64,000 bases of DNA from Oscillibacter valericigenes. Its GTDB lineage: Bacteria; Bacillota; Clostridia; Oscillospirales; Oscillospiraceae. The notes beneath the pieces were generated by a model. That model was not told the origin of the DNA. It made no database searches and saw only the letters and a list, made by a program, of their open reading frames with translations. The DNA lies in assembly GCF_021531915.1 (NCBI RefSeq), contig NZ_JAFBIV010000002.1:62001-126000 (forward strand), in the 5' to 3' direction. Of this stretch, positions 45,676 to 53,900 are shown piece by piece; position 1 is the first letter of the stretch, and each line of letters starts with the position of its first letter. The translations under genes and the position numbers were made by a program.

Positions 45676-47106
45676 ATGGAATCGATCTGGACCAAAACCG
45701 TTACCCTTCCTTCTTATCCAAGGCTGGAGGGGCATATCCAGGCCGACGCCGCCGTCATCGGCGGCGGCATCACCGGGCTTCTCACCGCCCATCTGCTGCG
45801 CCGGGAGGGCGTCAGCGTGGTCCTGCTGGAGGCGGACCGCTTGGGCGGCGGCCAGACCTTTGGAACCACCGCCAAGCTGACCGCCCAGCATGGCCTGAAA
45901 TACCACTCCCTGATTCAAAACATCGGCATCAAGGCCGCCGGACAATACGCCCGAGCCAATCTGGAAGCCGTGGAGCGGCTGCGGCGGCTGGTGCGGGAGT
46001 GGGAGATCGACTGTGACTTTCAGGACTGTACGTCCTATCTGTACACCCAAGGTCCCCCGGCGGCTCTGGTGGCAGAATACAACGCCTGCCGTCGCCTTGG
46101 CATGGATGTCTTTCTCACCAAGGATACCCCGCTTCCCTTTCCGGTCCAGGCTCTGGGTCTGCGGGACCAGGCCATGTTCCATCCCATGAAGCTGCTGGCA
46201 AGTCTGGCTGACGGGCTGACCATCTTTGAGCACAGCCGGGTCCTGGAGGTAAACGGCCATACCCTGCGGACCAGTCAGGGGTCCGTCACCGCCGGGACAA
46301 TCCTCTTCGCCTGCCACTACCCCTTCGTCAACTTCCCCGGCTGGTACTTTCTCCGGCAGCATCAGGAGCGGAGCTATGTGCTGGCACTGGAAGGCACGGG
46401 GACCATGGGTGACTGCTATCTGGGCGTGGATGGAGCGGGCCTGTCCTTCCGTCCCTGGGGAGACCTGCTCCTGCTGGGAGGCAGCGGCCACCGCACCGGC
46501 GAAAACCGGCAGGGCGGAAAATACGAGGAGCTGGCCCGGTCAGCCGAAGCGTTCTGGCCCGGGTGCCGGGTGGTCTCCCGTTGGTCCGCTCAAGACTGTA
46601 TACCCATGGACGGTATTCCCTATATCGGTCCCTTTTCCAAAAGCCGCCCAGACTGGCTGGTGGCCACCGGCTTCCAGAAATGGGGCATGACCTCCTCTGT
46701 GATCGCCGCGGAAATTCTCAGCAGTCTGGTGCTGGGGCGAAAGTTCTCTCCGGACTACGCGGTGTTCTCTCCCCAGCGTTTTCACGGAAAAGCCTCTGTC
46801 AAACAGTTGGCCGGAGATACCATCCAGGCCGTCCGGGGGCTCAGCCGCCGCGTCCTGGCGCCGGGCCGCATCCCTGTGGAGACTCTTCCGGCCGGCCATG
46901 GCGGCATCGTCAAGCTGAATGGGGAAAAAGTGGGTGTCTATCGGACCGAAGATGGAACTTTGCTGGCGGTATCGGTGAAGTGCCCCCACCTGGGCTGTCA
47001 GTTGGAGTGGAATCCCGATGAAAAAAGCTGGGATTGCCCCTGCCACGGCTCCCGCTTTGATGTGTACGGCCATCTTTTGGACGGCCCTGCCCAGAAAGAT
47101 TTGTAA
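45676..47106 (+). CDS. FAD-dependent oxidoreductase with C-terminal Rieske domain
   Basis: This 476-residue protein combines a DAO-type FAD domain and a Rieske iron-sulfur domain. AVIGGGITGLLTAHLLRREG near residue 28 is the dinucleotide-binding site; GFQKWGMTSSVIAAEIL near 333 is the C-terminal FAD contact. The Rieske motif is CPHLGCQ near 435 and CPCHGSRF near 453, giving Cys2His2. Fusions of this kind are known in Firmicutes and are thought to oxidise amino or imino compounds with electron flow through the Rieske cluster. AAAGGAGG lies eight bases before ATG 45676; the longer open frame is antisense to the preceding genes. Confidence 0.88.
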   Translation: MESIWTKTVTLPSYPRLEGHIQADAAVIGGGITGLLTAHLLRREGVSVVLLEADRLGGGQTFGTTAKLTAQHGLKYHSLIQNIGIKAAGQYARANLEAVERLRRLVREWEIDCDFQDCTSYLYTQGPPAALVAEYNACRRLGMDVFLTKDTPLPFPVQALGLRDQAMFHPMKLLASLADGLTIFEHSRVLEVNGHTLRTSQGSVTAGTILFACHYPFVNFPGWYFLRQHQERSYVLALEGTGTMGDCYLGVDGAGLSFRPWGDLLLLGGSGHRTGENRQGGKYEELARSAEAFWPGCRVVSRWSAQDCIPMDGIPYIGPFSKSRPDWLVATGFQKWGMTSSVIAAEILSSLVLGRKFSPDYAVFSPQRFHGKASVKQLAGDTIQAVRGLSRRVLAPGRIPVETLPAGHGGIVKLNGEKVGVYRTEDGTLLAVSVKCPHLGCQLEWNPDEKSWDCPCHGSRFDVYGHLLDGPAQKDL

Positions 47107-47169
47107 AGAGTTGCCAACCGGCGGAAAACGCGCTATACTGTTGCATATTTCCGCAGAGAGGTGCGTTTT

Positions 47170-47637
47170 ATGAAGATCCTGGTCCTTTCGGACTCCCACG
47201 GCAAGGTGGGCAATATGGAACAGGCGGTGGAAGCGGAGTCCCCCCGCATGATCCTGCACCTGGGGGACTGCTGGCGGGACGGCGAGAAGCTCCATGAGCT
47301 GTTTCCCCAGATTCCTTTCCATCAGGTGCCCGGCAACTGCGACTTCCGCCCCGCGGAACCGGCAGAGCAGCTGCTGTTCCTGAAGGACAAGCGGATACTG
47401 ATGTGTCACGGCCACACCTACGGCGTGAAGCAGTCCCTGCTGACGGCAGGTTATACCGCCGAGGAGCAGAACCTGGACCTGTTCCTGTTCGGCCACACCC
47501 ACAAGCCCCTGGTGGACATGCGGGGCAAAACGTTGTTCCTGAACCCCGGCAGCATCGGGGACTCCCGCCGCCCCACCTATGGCGTGGTGACACTGGAAAA
47601 TGGCCGTCTGGACGGCCGTATCGTCCCGTTGGAGTAA
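47170..47637 (+). CDS. YfcE/MJ0936-like metallophosphoesterase (short form)
   Basis: The 155-residue enzyme has SDSHGKVGN near residue 7, LHLGDC near 33, VPGNCD near 57, CHGHTYGVK near 81, GHTHKPL near 110 and LNPGSIG near 124, the complete metal-binding set of the small calcineurin-like phosphoesterases. Compared with the paralogue at 43805 it lacks the loop before GNCD. Start 47170 is eight bases after AGAGG; the GTG at 47161 would overlap it. Substrate unknown. Confidence 0.88.
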   Translation: MKILVLSDSHGKVGNMEQAVEAESPRMILHLGDCWRDGEKLHELFPQIPFHQVPGNCDFRPAEPAEQLLFLKDKRILMCHGHTYGVKQSLLTAGYTAEEQNLDLFLFGHTHKPLVDMRGKTLFLNPGSIGDSRRPTYGVVTLENGRLDGRIVPLE

Positions 47638-47640
47638 ACG

Positions 47641-47672
47641 AAACACCCGGAACCAACAGGTTCCGGGTGTTT
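47641..47672. terminator. Bidirectional terminator between the phosphoesterase and nifU
   Basis: AAACACCCGGAACC and GGTTCCGGGTGTTT pair over AACA; the genes converge and short T-runs occur on both sides. Confidence 0.8.
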
Positions 47673-47676
47673 GATT

Positions 47677-48123
47677 TCATTCGTGGGGATGTCCGCAGCT
47701 CTCACAGTGGCCGTCACAGGCCTTCAACTCGTCGCCGTAGGGAATGTCATTGCGGTCGAAGTAGTCCTTCACCGCCGCCCGCACGGCTTCCTCCGCCAGC
47801 ACGGAACAGTGGATCTTCTGGGCGGGCAGACCGTCCAGAGCCTCCACCACCGCCTTGTTGGAAAGCTGCAGGGCCTCGGAGACGGGCTTGCCCTTGATCA
47901 TTTCCGTAGCCATGGAGCTGGTGGCGATGGCGCTGCCGCAGCCGAAGGTGTTGAACTTCACGTCGGTGATGACCTGGGTCTCCGGGTCCACCTTGATATA
48001 CATGCGCATGATGTCACCGCACTTGGCGTTGCCCACCTCACCGATGCCGTCGGCGTCCTCCATCTTCCCCACGTTCCGGGGATTCTGGAAATGGTCCATG
48101 ACCTTATCACTATATAATGCCAT
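47677..48123 (-). CDS. NifU/IscU-type iron-sulfur cluster scaffold protein
   Basis: The 148-residue protein assembles iron-sulfur clusters on three conserved cysteines: Cys35 in NAKCGDIM, Cys62 in FGCGSAIATSS and Cys106 in KIHCSVLA. It has a short Cys/His-rich tail CDGHCESCGHPHE that IscU lacks and could hold a metal. The ATG at 48123 has AAAGGAG upstream; longer frames enter the nifS end. It lies 17 bases after nifS and forms with it a minimal Nif/Isc-type operon. SufB/C/D genes are not in this window. Confidence 0.9.
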   Translation of the reverse strand: MALYSDKVMDHFQNPRNVGKMEDADGIGEVGNAKCGDIMRMYIKVDPETQVITDVKFNTFGCGSAIATSSMATEMIKGKPVSEALQLSNKAVVEALDGLPAQKIHCSVLAEEAVRAAVKDYFDRNDIPYGDELKACDGHCESCGHPHE

Positions 48124-48140
48124 ATCAAAATGCTCCTTTC

Positions 48141-49328
48141 TTAAATGAGATGAGGCCGCTGGCCCTTCTCCAGTTCGTCCCATACAGGGGACATATCCCG
48201 CAGGTAGTGGATGATGCCCGGCAGCTCCGCCAGGATATAGTCCATCTCCTCGGGGGTGTTGTACTCGCAGATGCTGAGCCGCAGGGAGCCGTGGGCCACC
48301 TCATGGGGCCGCCCCAGAGCCAGCAGCACGTGGCTGGGGTCCAGAGACCCGGAGGTACAGGCGCTGCCGGAGGAGGCCGCAATGCCCTTGGCGTCCAGCA
48401 GCAGGAGGAGGGATTCGCCCTCGATGCCCTCAAAGCACAGGTTCACGTTGCCCGGCAGGCGGCGCTTGGCGTCACCGTTGAGGATGGAGTGAGGAATCTT
48501 GGTCAGGCCCTCGATCAGCTTGTCCCGCATGGCCGCCACATAGGCCGCGTTCTTCTCCATGTTGGCGCAGGCCTCCTCAAAGGCCGCCGCGGCACCGCAG
48601 ATACCGGGGATATTTTCCGTACCGGCTCGCTTGCCCCGCTCCTGGGCGCCGCCGTAGATGACGTTGGTCAGAGCAATGCCCCGGCGGGCGTACAGGACAC
48701 CCACGCCCTTGGGGCCGTGGAACTTGTGGGCGGAGAGGGACATCAGGTCAATGTGCATGGCCTGCACGTCGATGGGCAGATGGCCCGCCGCCTGGACCGC
48801 GTCCGTGTGGAACAGGACCCCCGCCTCATGGCACACCGCGCCGATCTCCGGGATGGGCTGGATGGTGCCGATCTCGTTGTTGGCGAACATAACGCTCACC
48901 AGGCAGGTATCCGGCCGCAGGGCCGCCTTCACCTGCTCCGCCGTCACGATGCCATCCGGGGGGATGTCCAGCAGCGTGACCTCATAGCCCTCCTTCTCCA
49001 GGGCCTCCAGGGTGTGCAGAATGGCGTGGTGCTCAAACTTGGTGGAGATGATGTGCTTCTTCCCCTTCCGGGCGCCCAGAGCCGCCGCGGAGCGGAGGGC
49101 CTGGTTGTCGGCCTCGCTGCCGCCGGAGGTAAAGGTGATCTCCCGGGGATCGGCGTTCAGGTACCTGGCAAAGGTCTCCCGGGCCGCAGCCAGTTTTTCC
49201 GCCGCCCGCTGTCCGGGACTGTGGAGGCTGGAGGGGTTTCCGTAGACCTCCTGGAAACAGGGCAGCATGGCCGCCAGAGCGGTGTCGCTGACAGCGGTGG
49301 TGGCTGCGTTGTCGGCATATATTTTCAT
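48141..49328 (-). CDS. NifS/IscS-type cysteine desulfurase
   Basis: This 395-residue pyridoxal phosphate enzyme takes sulfur from cysteine for cluster assembly. YADNAATTAV starts the fold, TSGGSEADNQAL near residue 71 and LSAHKFHGPKGVG near 199 (Lys204, Schiff base) are clear, and GSACTSGSLDPSHVL near 325 contains the catalytic Cys on the mobile loop. The short loop is typical of NifS/IscS (class I) enzymes. GGAGG precedes the ATG. Its promoter overlaps a 25-base IscR-like palindrome. Confidence 0.93.
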   Translation of the reverse strand: MKIYADNAATTAVSDTALAAMLPCFQEVYGNPSSLHSPGQRAAEKLAAARETFARYLNADPREITFTSGGSEADNQALRSAAALGARKGKKHIISTKFEHHAILHTLEALEKEGYEVTLLDIPPDGIVTAEQVKAALRPDTCLVSVMFANNEIGTIQPIPEIGAVCHEAGVLFHTDAVQAAGHLPIDVQAMHIDLMSLSAHKFHGPKGVGVLYARRGIALTNVIYGGAQERGKRAGTENIPGICGAAAAFEEACANMEKNAAYVAAMRDKLIEGLTKIPHSILNGDAKRRLPGNVNLCFEGIEGESLLLLLDAKGIAASSGSACTSGSLDPSHVLLALGRPHEVAHGSLRLSICEYNTPEEMDYILAELPGIIHYLRDMSPVWDELEKGQRPHLI

Positions 49329-49366
49329 GGGATTTCCTCCTATTCCTATCTATTTACTATGATATG

Positions 49367-49395
49367 ATACTAACATATAATATCCCAGTTGTCAA
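49367..49395 (-). promoter_or_regulatory. Promoter of nifS-nifU
   Basis: On the minus strand a perfect TTGACA (49390-49395) and TAGTAT (49367-49372) are 17 bases apart, 39 bases before the ATG. Confidence 0.7.
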
Positions 49396-49404
49396 GTAGG
49401 ATAT
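49380..49404 (-). promoter_or_regulatory. IscR-like 25-base palindrome over the nifS -35 box
   Basis: The plus strand ATATCCCAGT-TGTCA-AGTAGGATAT is an imperfect palindrome (8 of 10 arm positions) of the same length as type 1 IscR sites. It covers the -35 element, so binding would repress. No Rrf2 family gene is in the window. Confidence 0.5.
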
Positions 49405-49411
49405 GCAAAAG

Positions 49412-49447
49412 AAAAAATCGGACTGCTGTGCAGTCCGGTTTTTTAAA
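49412..49447. terminator. Terminator behind the Dabb gene
   Basis: CGGACTGC and GCAGTCCG pair over TGT; on the minus strand ATTTTTTC follows, and on the plus strand GTTTTTTAA. It insulates the nifS promoter from the Dabb-aminotransferase transcript. Confidence 0.82.
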
Positions 49448-49724
49448 ATTCGTAATCCACAGCCACCCGGTCTTCCCGGATGGACTTGCACAGGGCGGAG
49501 ACAGCCTTGTGACGGGGATCGTTCTTGTAGGTCTCCAGCGCCTCCATGCTCTCAAACTCGCTGACCAGGACGGCGTCGTAGTTGCCCTCCCCCACGTTGA
49601 CAGCCACCTCGGACTTCAGCAGCTGGGGAATGACGCCCTGCAGACCCCGCAGACCCTCCAGAAACTGTGCCTGTTCCGCCTCCGTACCGGGGCGGAATTT
49701 CCACATAACGATATGGCGGATCAT
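49443..49724 (-). CDS. Dabb family (stress-responsive alpha/beta barrel) protein
   Basis: The 93-residue protein has the Dabb pattern: MIRHIVMWKFRPGTEAEQAQ at the start, then EVAVNVGEGNYDAVLVSEFE and SMEALETYKNDPRHKAV, with His-to-Lys-rich turns. It is a dimeric ferredoxin-like fold of unknown substrate. ATG 49724 has GGGAGGG before it. One base separates it from the aminotransferase stop, so it belongs to the T-box controlled transcript. Confidence 0.83.
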   Translation of the reverse strand: MIRHIVMWKFRPGTEAEQAQFLEGLRGLQGVIPQLLKSEVAVNVGEGNYDAVLVSEFESMEALETYKNDPRHKAVSALCKSIREDRVAVDYEF

Positions 49725-49725
49725 A

Positions 49726-50928
49726 TCAACCCTCCCGCTTGGCGTTGTAGGCCGCGATGCCCAGACCCAGCAGCTCCACGGAACGGCGCAGCTCGTCGGG
49801 GTTGGTGACGTAGGCAATGCGGATCTCATTGCGGCCCTTGCCGGGGGTGGCGTAGAAGCCCTCGCCGGGGGCGTACATGACGGTCTGGCCCTGGTCCTCG
49901 AACTCCTCCAGCAGGAAGTACTGCAGTTTTTCTGCGTCATCCACCGGCAGGGTCGCCATCAGGTAGAAGGCGCCCTCGGGGACACGGAACTGCACGCCGG
50001 GGATCTTGCCCAGCCCCTCCACCACCGCGTCCCGGCGGCGGCGGTACTCCGCCCGAATGGCAGCGTAATAGTCATCGGACAGGCTGTTGTACATGGCGGC
50101 GGCGCCGATCTGGTCCAGGGTAGCGGCACACAGGCGGCCCTGGCAGATCTTCATGGCGTGGCCCATCAGTTCCCGATTGCGGGAGACGATGACGCCCACC
50201 CGGGAGCCGGTGGCGGAGAACCGCTTGGACACGGAGTCCACCACCACCACATTTTCAGCGGCATCCTCAAATTCCAGCATGGAGCTGAGCCGCTGGCCGT
50301 CATAGACCAGTTCCCGGTAGACCTCGTCGCTGATGAGGAACAGGTCGTGCTCCCTGGCGATATCCGCCATGGTCCGCATCTCCTCCCGGCTCAGCACCAC
50401 GCCGGTGGGATTGCCGGGGTTGGTCATCAGGATGGCACGGGTGCGGTCGGTGATGTAGGGCTCGATCTGCTCCCGGGTGGCAAAGCGGTAGCCGTGCTCC
50501 GGGTCCGTGGGCACGGGCCTGATGACCGCGCCGGTGACCTTCACAAAGGTGTCGTAGTTGGGATAGTAGGGCTCCGGCACCAGGACCTCGTCCCCCTCCT
50601 CCAGGATGCAGGAGAAAATGATCTGCAAAGCCTCGCTGCCGCCGTAGGTGGCCAGGATGTCCTCTTCAGCCAGGGAGATGCCCAACTTCCCGTAATACTT
50701 GCGGACGGCCTCCACAAAGACCTCCACGCCGGGAGAGGGGGCGTACTCCAGGACCTTTTCCCGGAAATCATGGATGGCGTCAAAAAAAGCGGTGGGGGTC
50801 TCCACATCCGGCTGGCCGATGTTCAGGTGGAGGACCTTCCGGCCCTTGGCCTCCGCCGCTACCATGTAGGGACGGAACTTGCGGATGGGAGATAAGGAAC
50901 AGGACTCGATTCTGCTGGAAAACTTCAT
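49726..50928 (-). CDS. Pyridoxal phosphate aminotransferase (class I, aspartate/alanine type)
   Basis: The 400-residue enzyme transfers an amino group between an amino acid and a 2-oxo acid. Hallmarks are HLNIGQPDVETP near residue 35, NPGNPTGVVLS near 165, the Schiff-base Lys in VDSVSKRFSATGSRVG near 235, and a C-terminal Arg in KGRNEIRIAY. These fit aspartate, alanine and related enzymes. The preferred start has AAGGAGG eight bases upstream. It is controlled by a T-box leader whose specifier I read as GCC (Ala), which argues for a role in making alanine. Confidence 0.88.
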   Translation of the reverse strand: MKFSSRIESCSLSPIRKFRPYMVAAEAKGRKVLHLNIGQPDVETPTAFFDAIHDFREKVLEYAPSPGVEVFVEAVRKYYGKLGISLAEEDILATYGGSEALQIIFSCILEEGDEVLVPEPYYPNYDTFVKVTGAVIRPVPTDPEHGYRFATREQIEPYITDRTRAILMTNPGNPTGVVLSREEMRTMADIAREHDLFLISDEVYRELVYDGQRLSSMLEFEDAAENVVVVDSVSKRFSATGSRVGVIVSRNRELMGHAMKICQGRLCAATLDQIGAAAMYNSLSDDYYAAIRAEYRRRRDAVVEGLGKIPGVQFRVPEGAFYLMATLPVDDAEKLQYFLLEEFEDQGQTVMYAPGEGFYATPGKGRNEIRIAYVTNPDELRRSVELLGLGIAAYNAKREG

Positions 50929-50979
50929 GGCAAATGCCTCCTTGGCACAATTCATACAAATTCAATGGCGCTCCGGCAC

Positions 50980-51206
50980 ATAAAAAAACGCCCCTGACTG
51001 CTGTCAGGGGCGAAAAAACTCCGCGGTACCACCCTGATCTGTCCCCTTGCAGGGACATCTCATGTCATCCGGTAACAGGGATGAATCGTTCCGCTCCTCG
51101 CGGACTGCTCCAAAGTGGCTGCTTCCCGGCGTGGGCTGAGGGTTTGCACTGGTTCCCTCTCACTGAGAGCCGGTTTCAGGAAGCTGGCTTTTTCACCGCA
51201 TTTCTC
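50980..51206 (-). promoter_or_regulatory. T-box leader of the aminotransferase-Dabb operon
   Basis: On the minus strand the signature AGGGTGGTACCGCGG lies at 51021-51035, followed by the terminator CGCCCCTGAC/GTCAGGGGCG (50989-51012) with seven T residues. The upstream part folds as a stem I in which GAAGCA-GCC-ACTTTGGAGC carries the predicted specifier GCC (51117-51119), an Ala codon. The variable base before ACC is T, pairing with discriminator A, as in tRNA-Ala. Uncharged tRNA would stabilise the antiterminator and switch on the genes. Confidence 0.9.
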
Positions 51207-51211
51207 TGTAC

Positions 51212-51239
51212 ATTATACGCATTTCAAAGTTTTTGTCAA
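51212..51239 (-). promoter_or_regulatory. Promoter of the T-box operon
   Basis: On the minus strand a perfect TTGACA (51234-51239) and a perfect TATAAT (51212-51217) are 16 bases apart. Confidence 0.8.
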
Positions 51240-51257
51240 CCTGGGTATTAAAAAGTT

Positions 51258-53882
51258 TCATACCTCTTCTTCCGGAAACGGACATTCTTCATTGGTCCCT
51301 TCCGTCGCAGGCGCACTGCCCATCTGCATCTCCTGCCACTGGGCACGGGTGATCAGCAGCTGACGGGGCTTGGAGCCCTCGAAGGGACCCACGATGCCCC
51401 GCTCCTCCATCTGATCCACCAGACGGGCGGCCCGGGAGTACCCCAGCTTCAGCCGGCGCTGCAGCATGGAAACGGAGGCCTGTCCGGTCTCCAGCACCAC
51501 ATCCACGGCGGCGGGCAGCAGCTCGTCGCCCTCCTCGTCGGCGGGCTCGGCGGAGGCGGCAGCGCCCTTGGCGCCGCCTTTTTCCTTCTCCTGCATGGTC
51601 TCCTCGATCTTGGCGATGACCTCGTCGGAATACTGGGCCTCGCCGGACTGCTTAACAAAGGTCACCACTTCCTCGATCTCCTCCGGAGAGATGAAGCAGC
51701 CCTGGACCCGCTGGGGCTTGCCGCCGCCCAAGGGAGCGTACAGCATGTCGCCCTTGCCCACCAGCTTTTCCGCGCCGGTATTGTCCAGAATGATGCGGGA
51801 CTCCAGAGAGGAAGCCACGGCGAAGGCGATGCGGCTGGGGATATTGGCCTTCATCAGGCCGGTGATGACGTCGGCAGAGGGCCGCTGGGTGGCGATGACC
51901 AGGTGGACACCCGCGGCACGGCCCATCTGGGCCACACGGCAGATGGATTCCTCCACTTCCTTCGCCGCCACCAGCATCAGGTCGGCCAGCTCGTCGATGA
52001 CCACCACCACACTGGGCAGGGGTTCCAGGTCCTCGCTGGCCCGGGCCAGGCGGTTGAACTCCTCCAGCTTCTTGACGCCGTGCTCGGAGAAGGTCTTGTA
52101 CCGCTTCATCATCTCAAACACCGCCCACTGGAGGGCACCGGCGGCCTTCTTGGGGTCCGTCACCACCGGGATCAGCAGGTGGGGAATGCCGTTGTAGGGC
52201 GCCAGCTCCACCATCTTGGGGTCCACCATGATGAAGCGTACCTCGTCGGGGGTGGACTTGTACAGCAGGGAGATAATGAGGGAGTTGGTGCACACGGACT
52301 TACCGGAGCCGGTGGTACCGGCGATCAGCACATGGGGCAGCTTTTCGATGTCCCCGATGACGTTCCGGCCGCCGATGTCCCGTCCCAGAGCGAAAGCCGT
52401 CTTGGACTTGTGCTGGGTGAAATCCCGGGACTCGATGACATCCCGGATCAGGACAGGCGTCACCCGCTTGTTAGGCACCTCAATGCCCACCACGGAGCTC
52501 TTGTCCGGAATGGGTGCAATGCGGACGCCGGTGGCACCCAATGCCAGGGCAATATCGTCCGCCAGGTTGGTGATCTTGCTGAGCTTCACACCCTGGTCCA
52601 GCACGAACTCATACCGGGTGACGGAGGGGCCGTGGACCACGTCGGCAGGGGTGGCGTCCACGCCGAAGCTGGTGAGGGTGTCCGCCAGACGGCGGGAATT
52701 GTTCCGCAGCTCCGCGCCGGCCTCCACGTGGTTTTCGCCCTGGCTGGCCTTCAGCAGGGTGATGGGCGGGAACTGATAGGCTTCCTCCTCTGTGGCCAGC
52801 TTCTGCTCGATCTCCGCCGTCACAGCGGCGGTCTGGGCCGCCACCTCCTTGGCGGTGGTGGCCTTCTCCTTCCGGGCAGAGGCAGGCTCCTCCTGAATGG
52901 GCACGGGTGCGGGAGCCTGGACCTGCTTCGGGGTCTCCGCCGTCATCACAGGGGCCGCCGGGGCCACAGGCTGGACGGGCTTTACCGGCTCCGCCGCAGA
53001 AGCGGGCGCGGCGGGAATGGCGGGAGTAAACGCAGGCTTCTTCTCCGCTTTTTCACGCAGGACCTGGTCGGGGGTCTGCTGCTGATCGGACTTATGGCGG
53101 AAGAAGCTGGTAAAACGGCCCTCCTTCTGGGCCGTGGCCTGGAGAGCCGTCTTGTTTACCGGCTCGTCGTCCAGAGGAATGTCGATCTGGGGCTTGGGCT
53201 CCTCTGTACGGCGGCGGGGCGTCTCCAGCGGCACCACGCGGACATGGGGCTGCTCCGGCTCCTCCTCATAGCGGGGCCGCTCCCGGTGCTTTTCGATAAG
53301 GGCGCCTACCGTCAGCCGCAGAGCCACCATCAACAGCACCACGAACAGCACCGTGAAGATAATGATGGAAGCCAGGCGCGAGAACACCGCCGCGGAGCCT
53401 ACCGCCAAGGCACCGGAAACAGCGCCGCCGGAAGAAACGGAGAGGCCGGACTTCCAGAGGTTTTTCAAAATGCCAAAGCCGGACTCAAACTTCTCTTTGC
53501 ACAGCACCATATGCGTCAGGGAACCCAGCAGCACCGGCAACAGCAGGGCGCAGGTCACCCGCAGCTGGACGGGGCGGCCATGGTGGAACAGCAGGATCAG
53601 GCTGGCCAGCAGCATGGCGGGAGCTGCCAGCCAGTAGCCATAGCCGAACAGGCCCTTCAGCAGGGCCGCGAACCAGTCGATAAAGATGGCGCTGACGCCG
53701 AAATAGCTGACGGCGGCAAACAGCGCCAGCACCAGCAGCACCACGCCGCCCACCTCACGGCGGATGGGCCGCTTTTGGGGCTGGGCGGGCTTTTTGGAGC
53801 GATTAGCGCCGCTTTTGGAAGCGCTGCTTTTGGAAGCGCCGCTCTTTTGTGTCGTTGTTTTCTTCTGTGTCGTGGAAGCCAC
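51258..53882 (-). CDS. ftsK: FtsK/SpoIIIE family DNA translocase
   Basis: This 874-residue protein pumps chromosomal DNA across the septum in division or sporulation. A Lys/Ser/Thr-rich start is followed by four membrane helices (about 45-190), a Pro/Ala/Glu-rich linker (about 200-350), and the motor domain with Walker A AGTTGSGKSVCTNSLI near 520 and Walker B VVVIDELADLM. A C-terminal gamma winged-helix domain (LKLGYSRAARLVDQMEERGI) recognises KOPS-type sequences. GTG 53882 has TTGGAGGT seven bases upstream and is preferred over the earlier TTG. It starts 18 bases after the uppP stop, so the two are an operon. FtsK and SpoIIIE cannot be told apart here. Confidence 0.93.
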   Translation of the reverse strand: MASTTQKKTTTQKSGASKSSASKSGANRSKKPAQPQKRPIRREVGGVVLLVLALFAAVSYFGVSAIFIDWFAALLKGLFGYGYWLAAPAMLLASLILLFHHGRPVQLRVTCALLLPVLLGSLTHMVLCKEKFESGFGILKNLWKSGLSVSSGGAVSGALAVGSAAVFSRLASIIIFTVLFVVLLMVALRLTVGALIEKHRERPRYEEEPEQPHVRVVPLETPRRRTEEPKPQIDIPLDDEPVNKTALQATAQKEGRFTSFFRHKSDQQQTPDQVLREKAEKKPAFTPAIPAAPASAAEPVKPVQPVAPAAPVMTAETPKQVQAPAPVPIQEEPASARKEKATTAKEVAAQTAAVTAEIEQKLATEEEAYQFPPITLLKASQGENHVEAGAELRNNSRRLADTLTSFGVDATPADVVHGPSVTRYEFVLDQGVKLSKITNLADDIALALGATGVRIAPIPDKSSVVGIEVPNKRVTPVLIRDVIESRDFTQHKSKTAFALGRDIGGRNVIGDIEKLPHVLIAGTTGSGKSVCTNSLIISLLYKSTPDEVRFIMVDPKMVELAPYNGIPHLLIPVVTDPKKAAGALQWAVFEMMKRYKTFSEHGVKKLEEFNRLARASEDLEPLPSVVVVIDELADLMLVAAKEVEESICRVAQMGRAAGVHLVIATQRPSADVITGLMKANIPSRIAFAVASSLESRIILDNTGAEKLVGKGDMLYAPLGGGKPQRVQGCFISPEEIEEVVTFVKQSGEAQYSDEVIAKIEETMQEKEKGGAKGAAASAEPADEEGDELLPAAVDVVLETGQASVSMLQRRLKLGYSRAARLVDQMEERGIVGPFEGSKPRQLLITRAQWQEMQMGSAPATEGTNEECPFPEEEV

Positions 53883-53900
53883 GGTATGTACCTCCAATGG

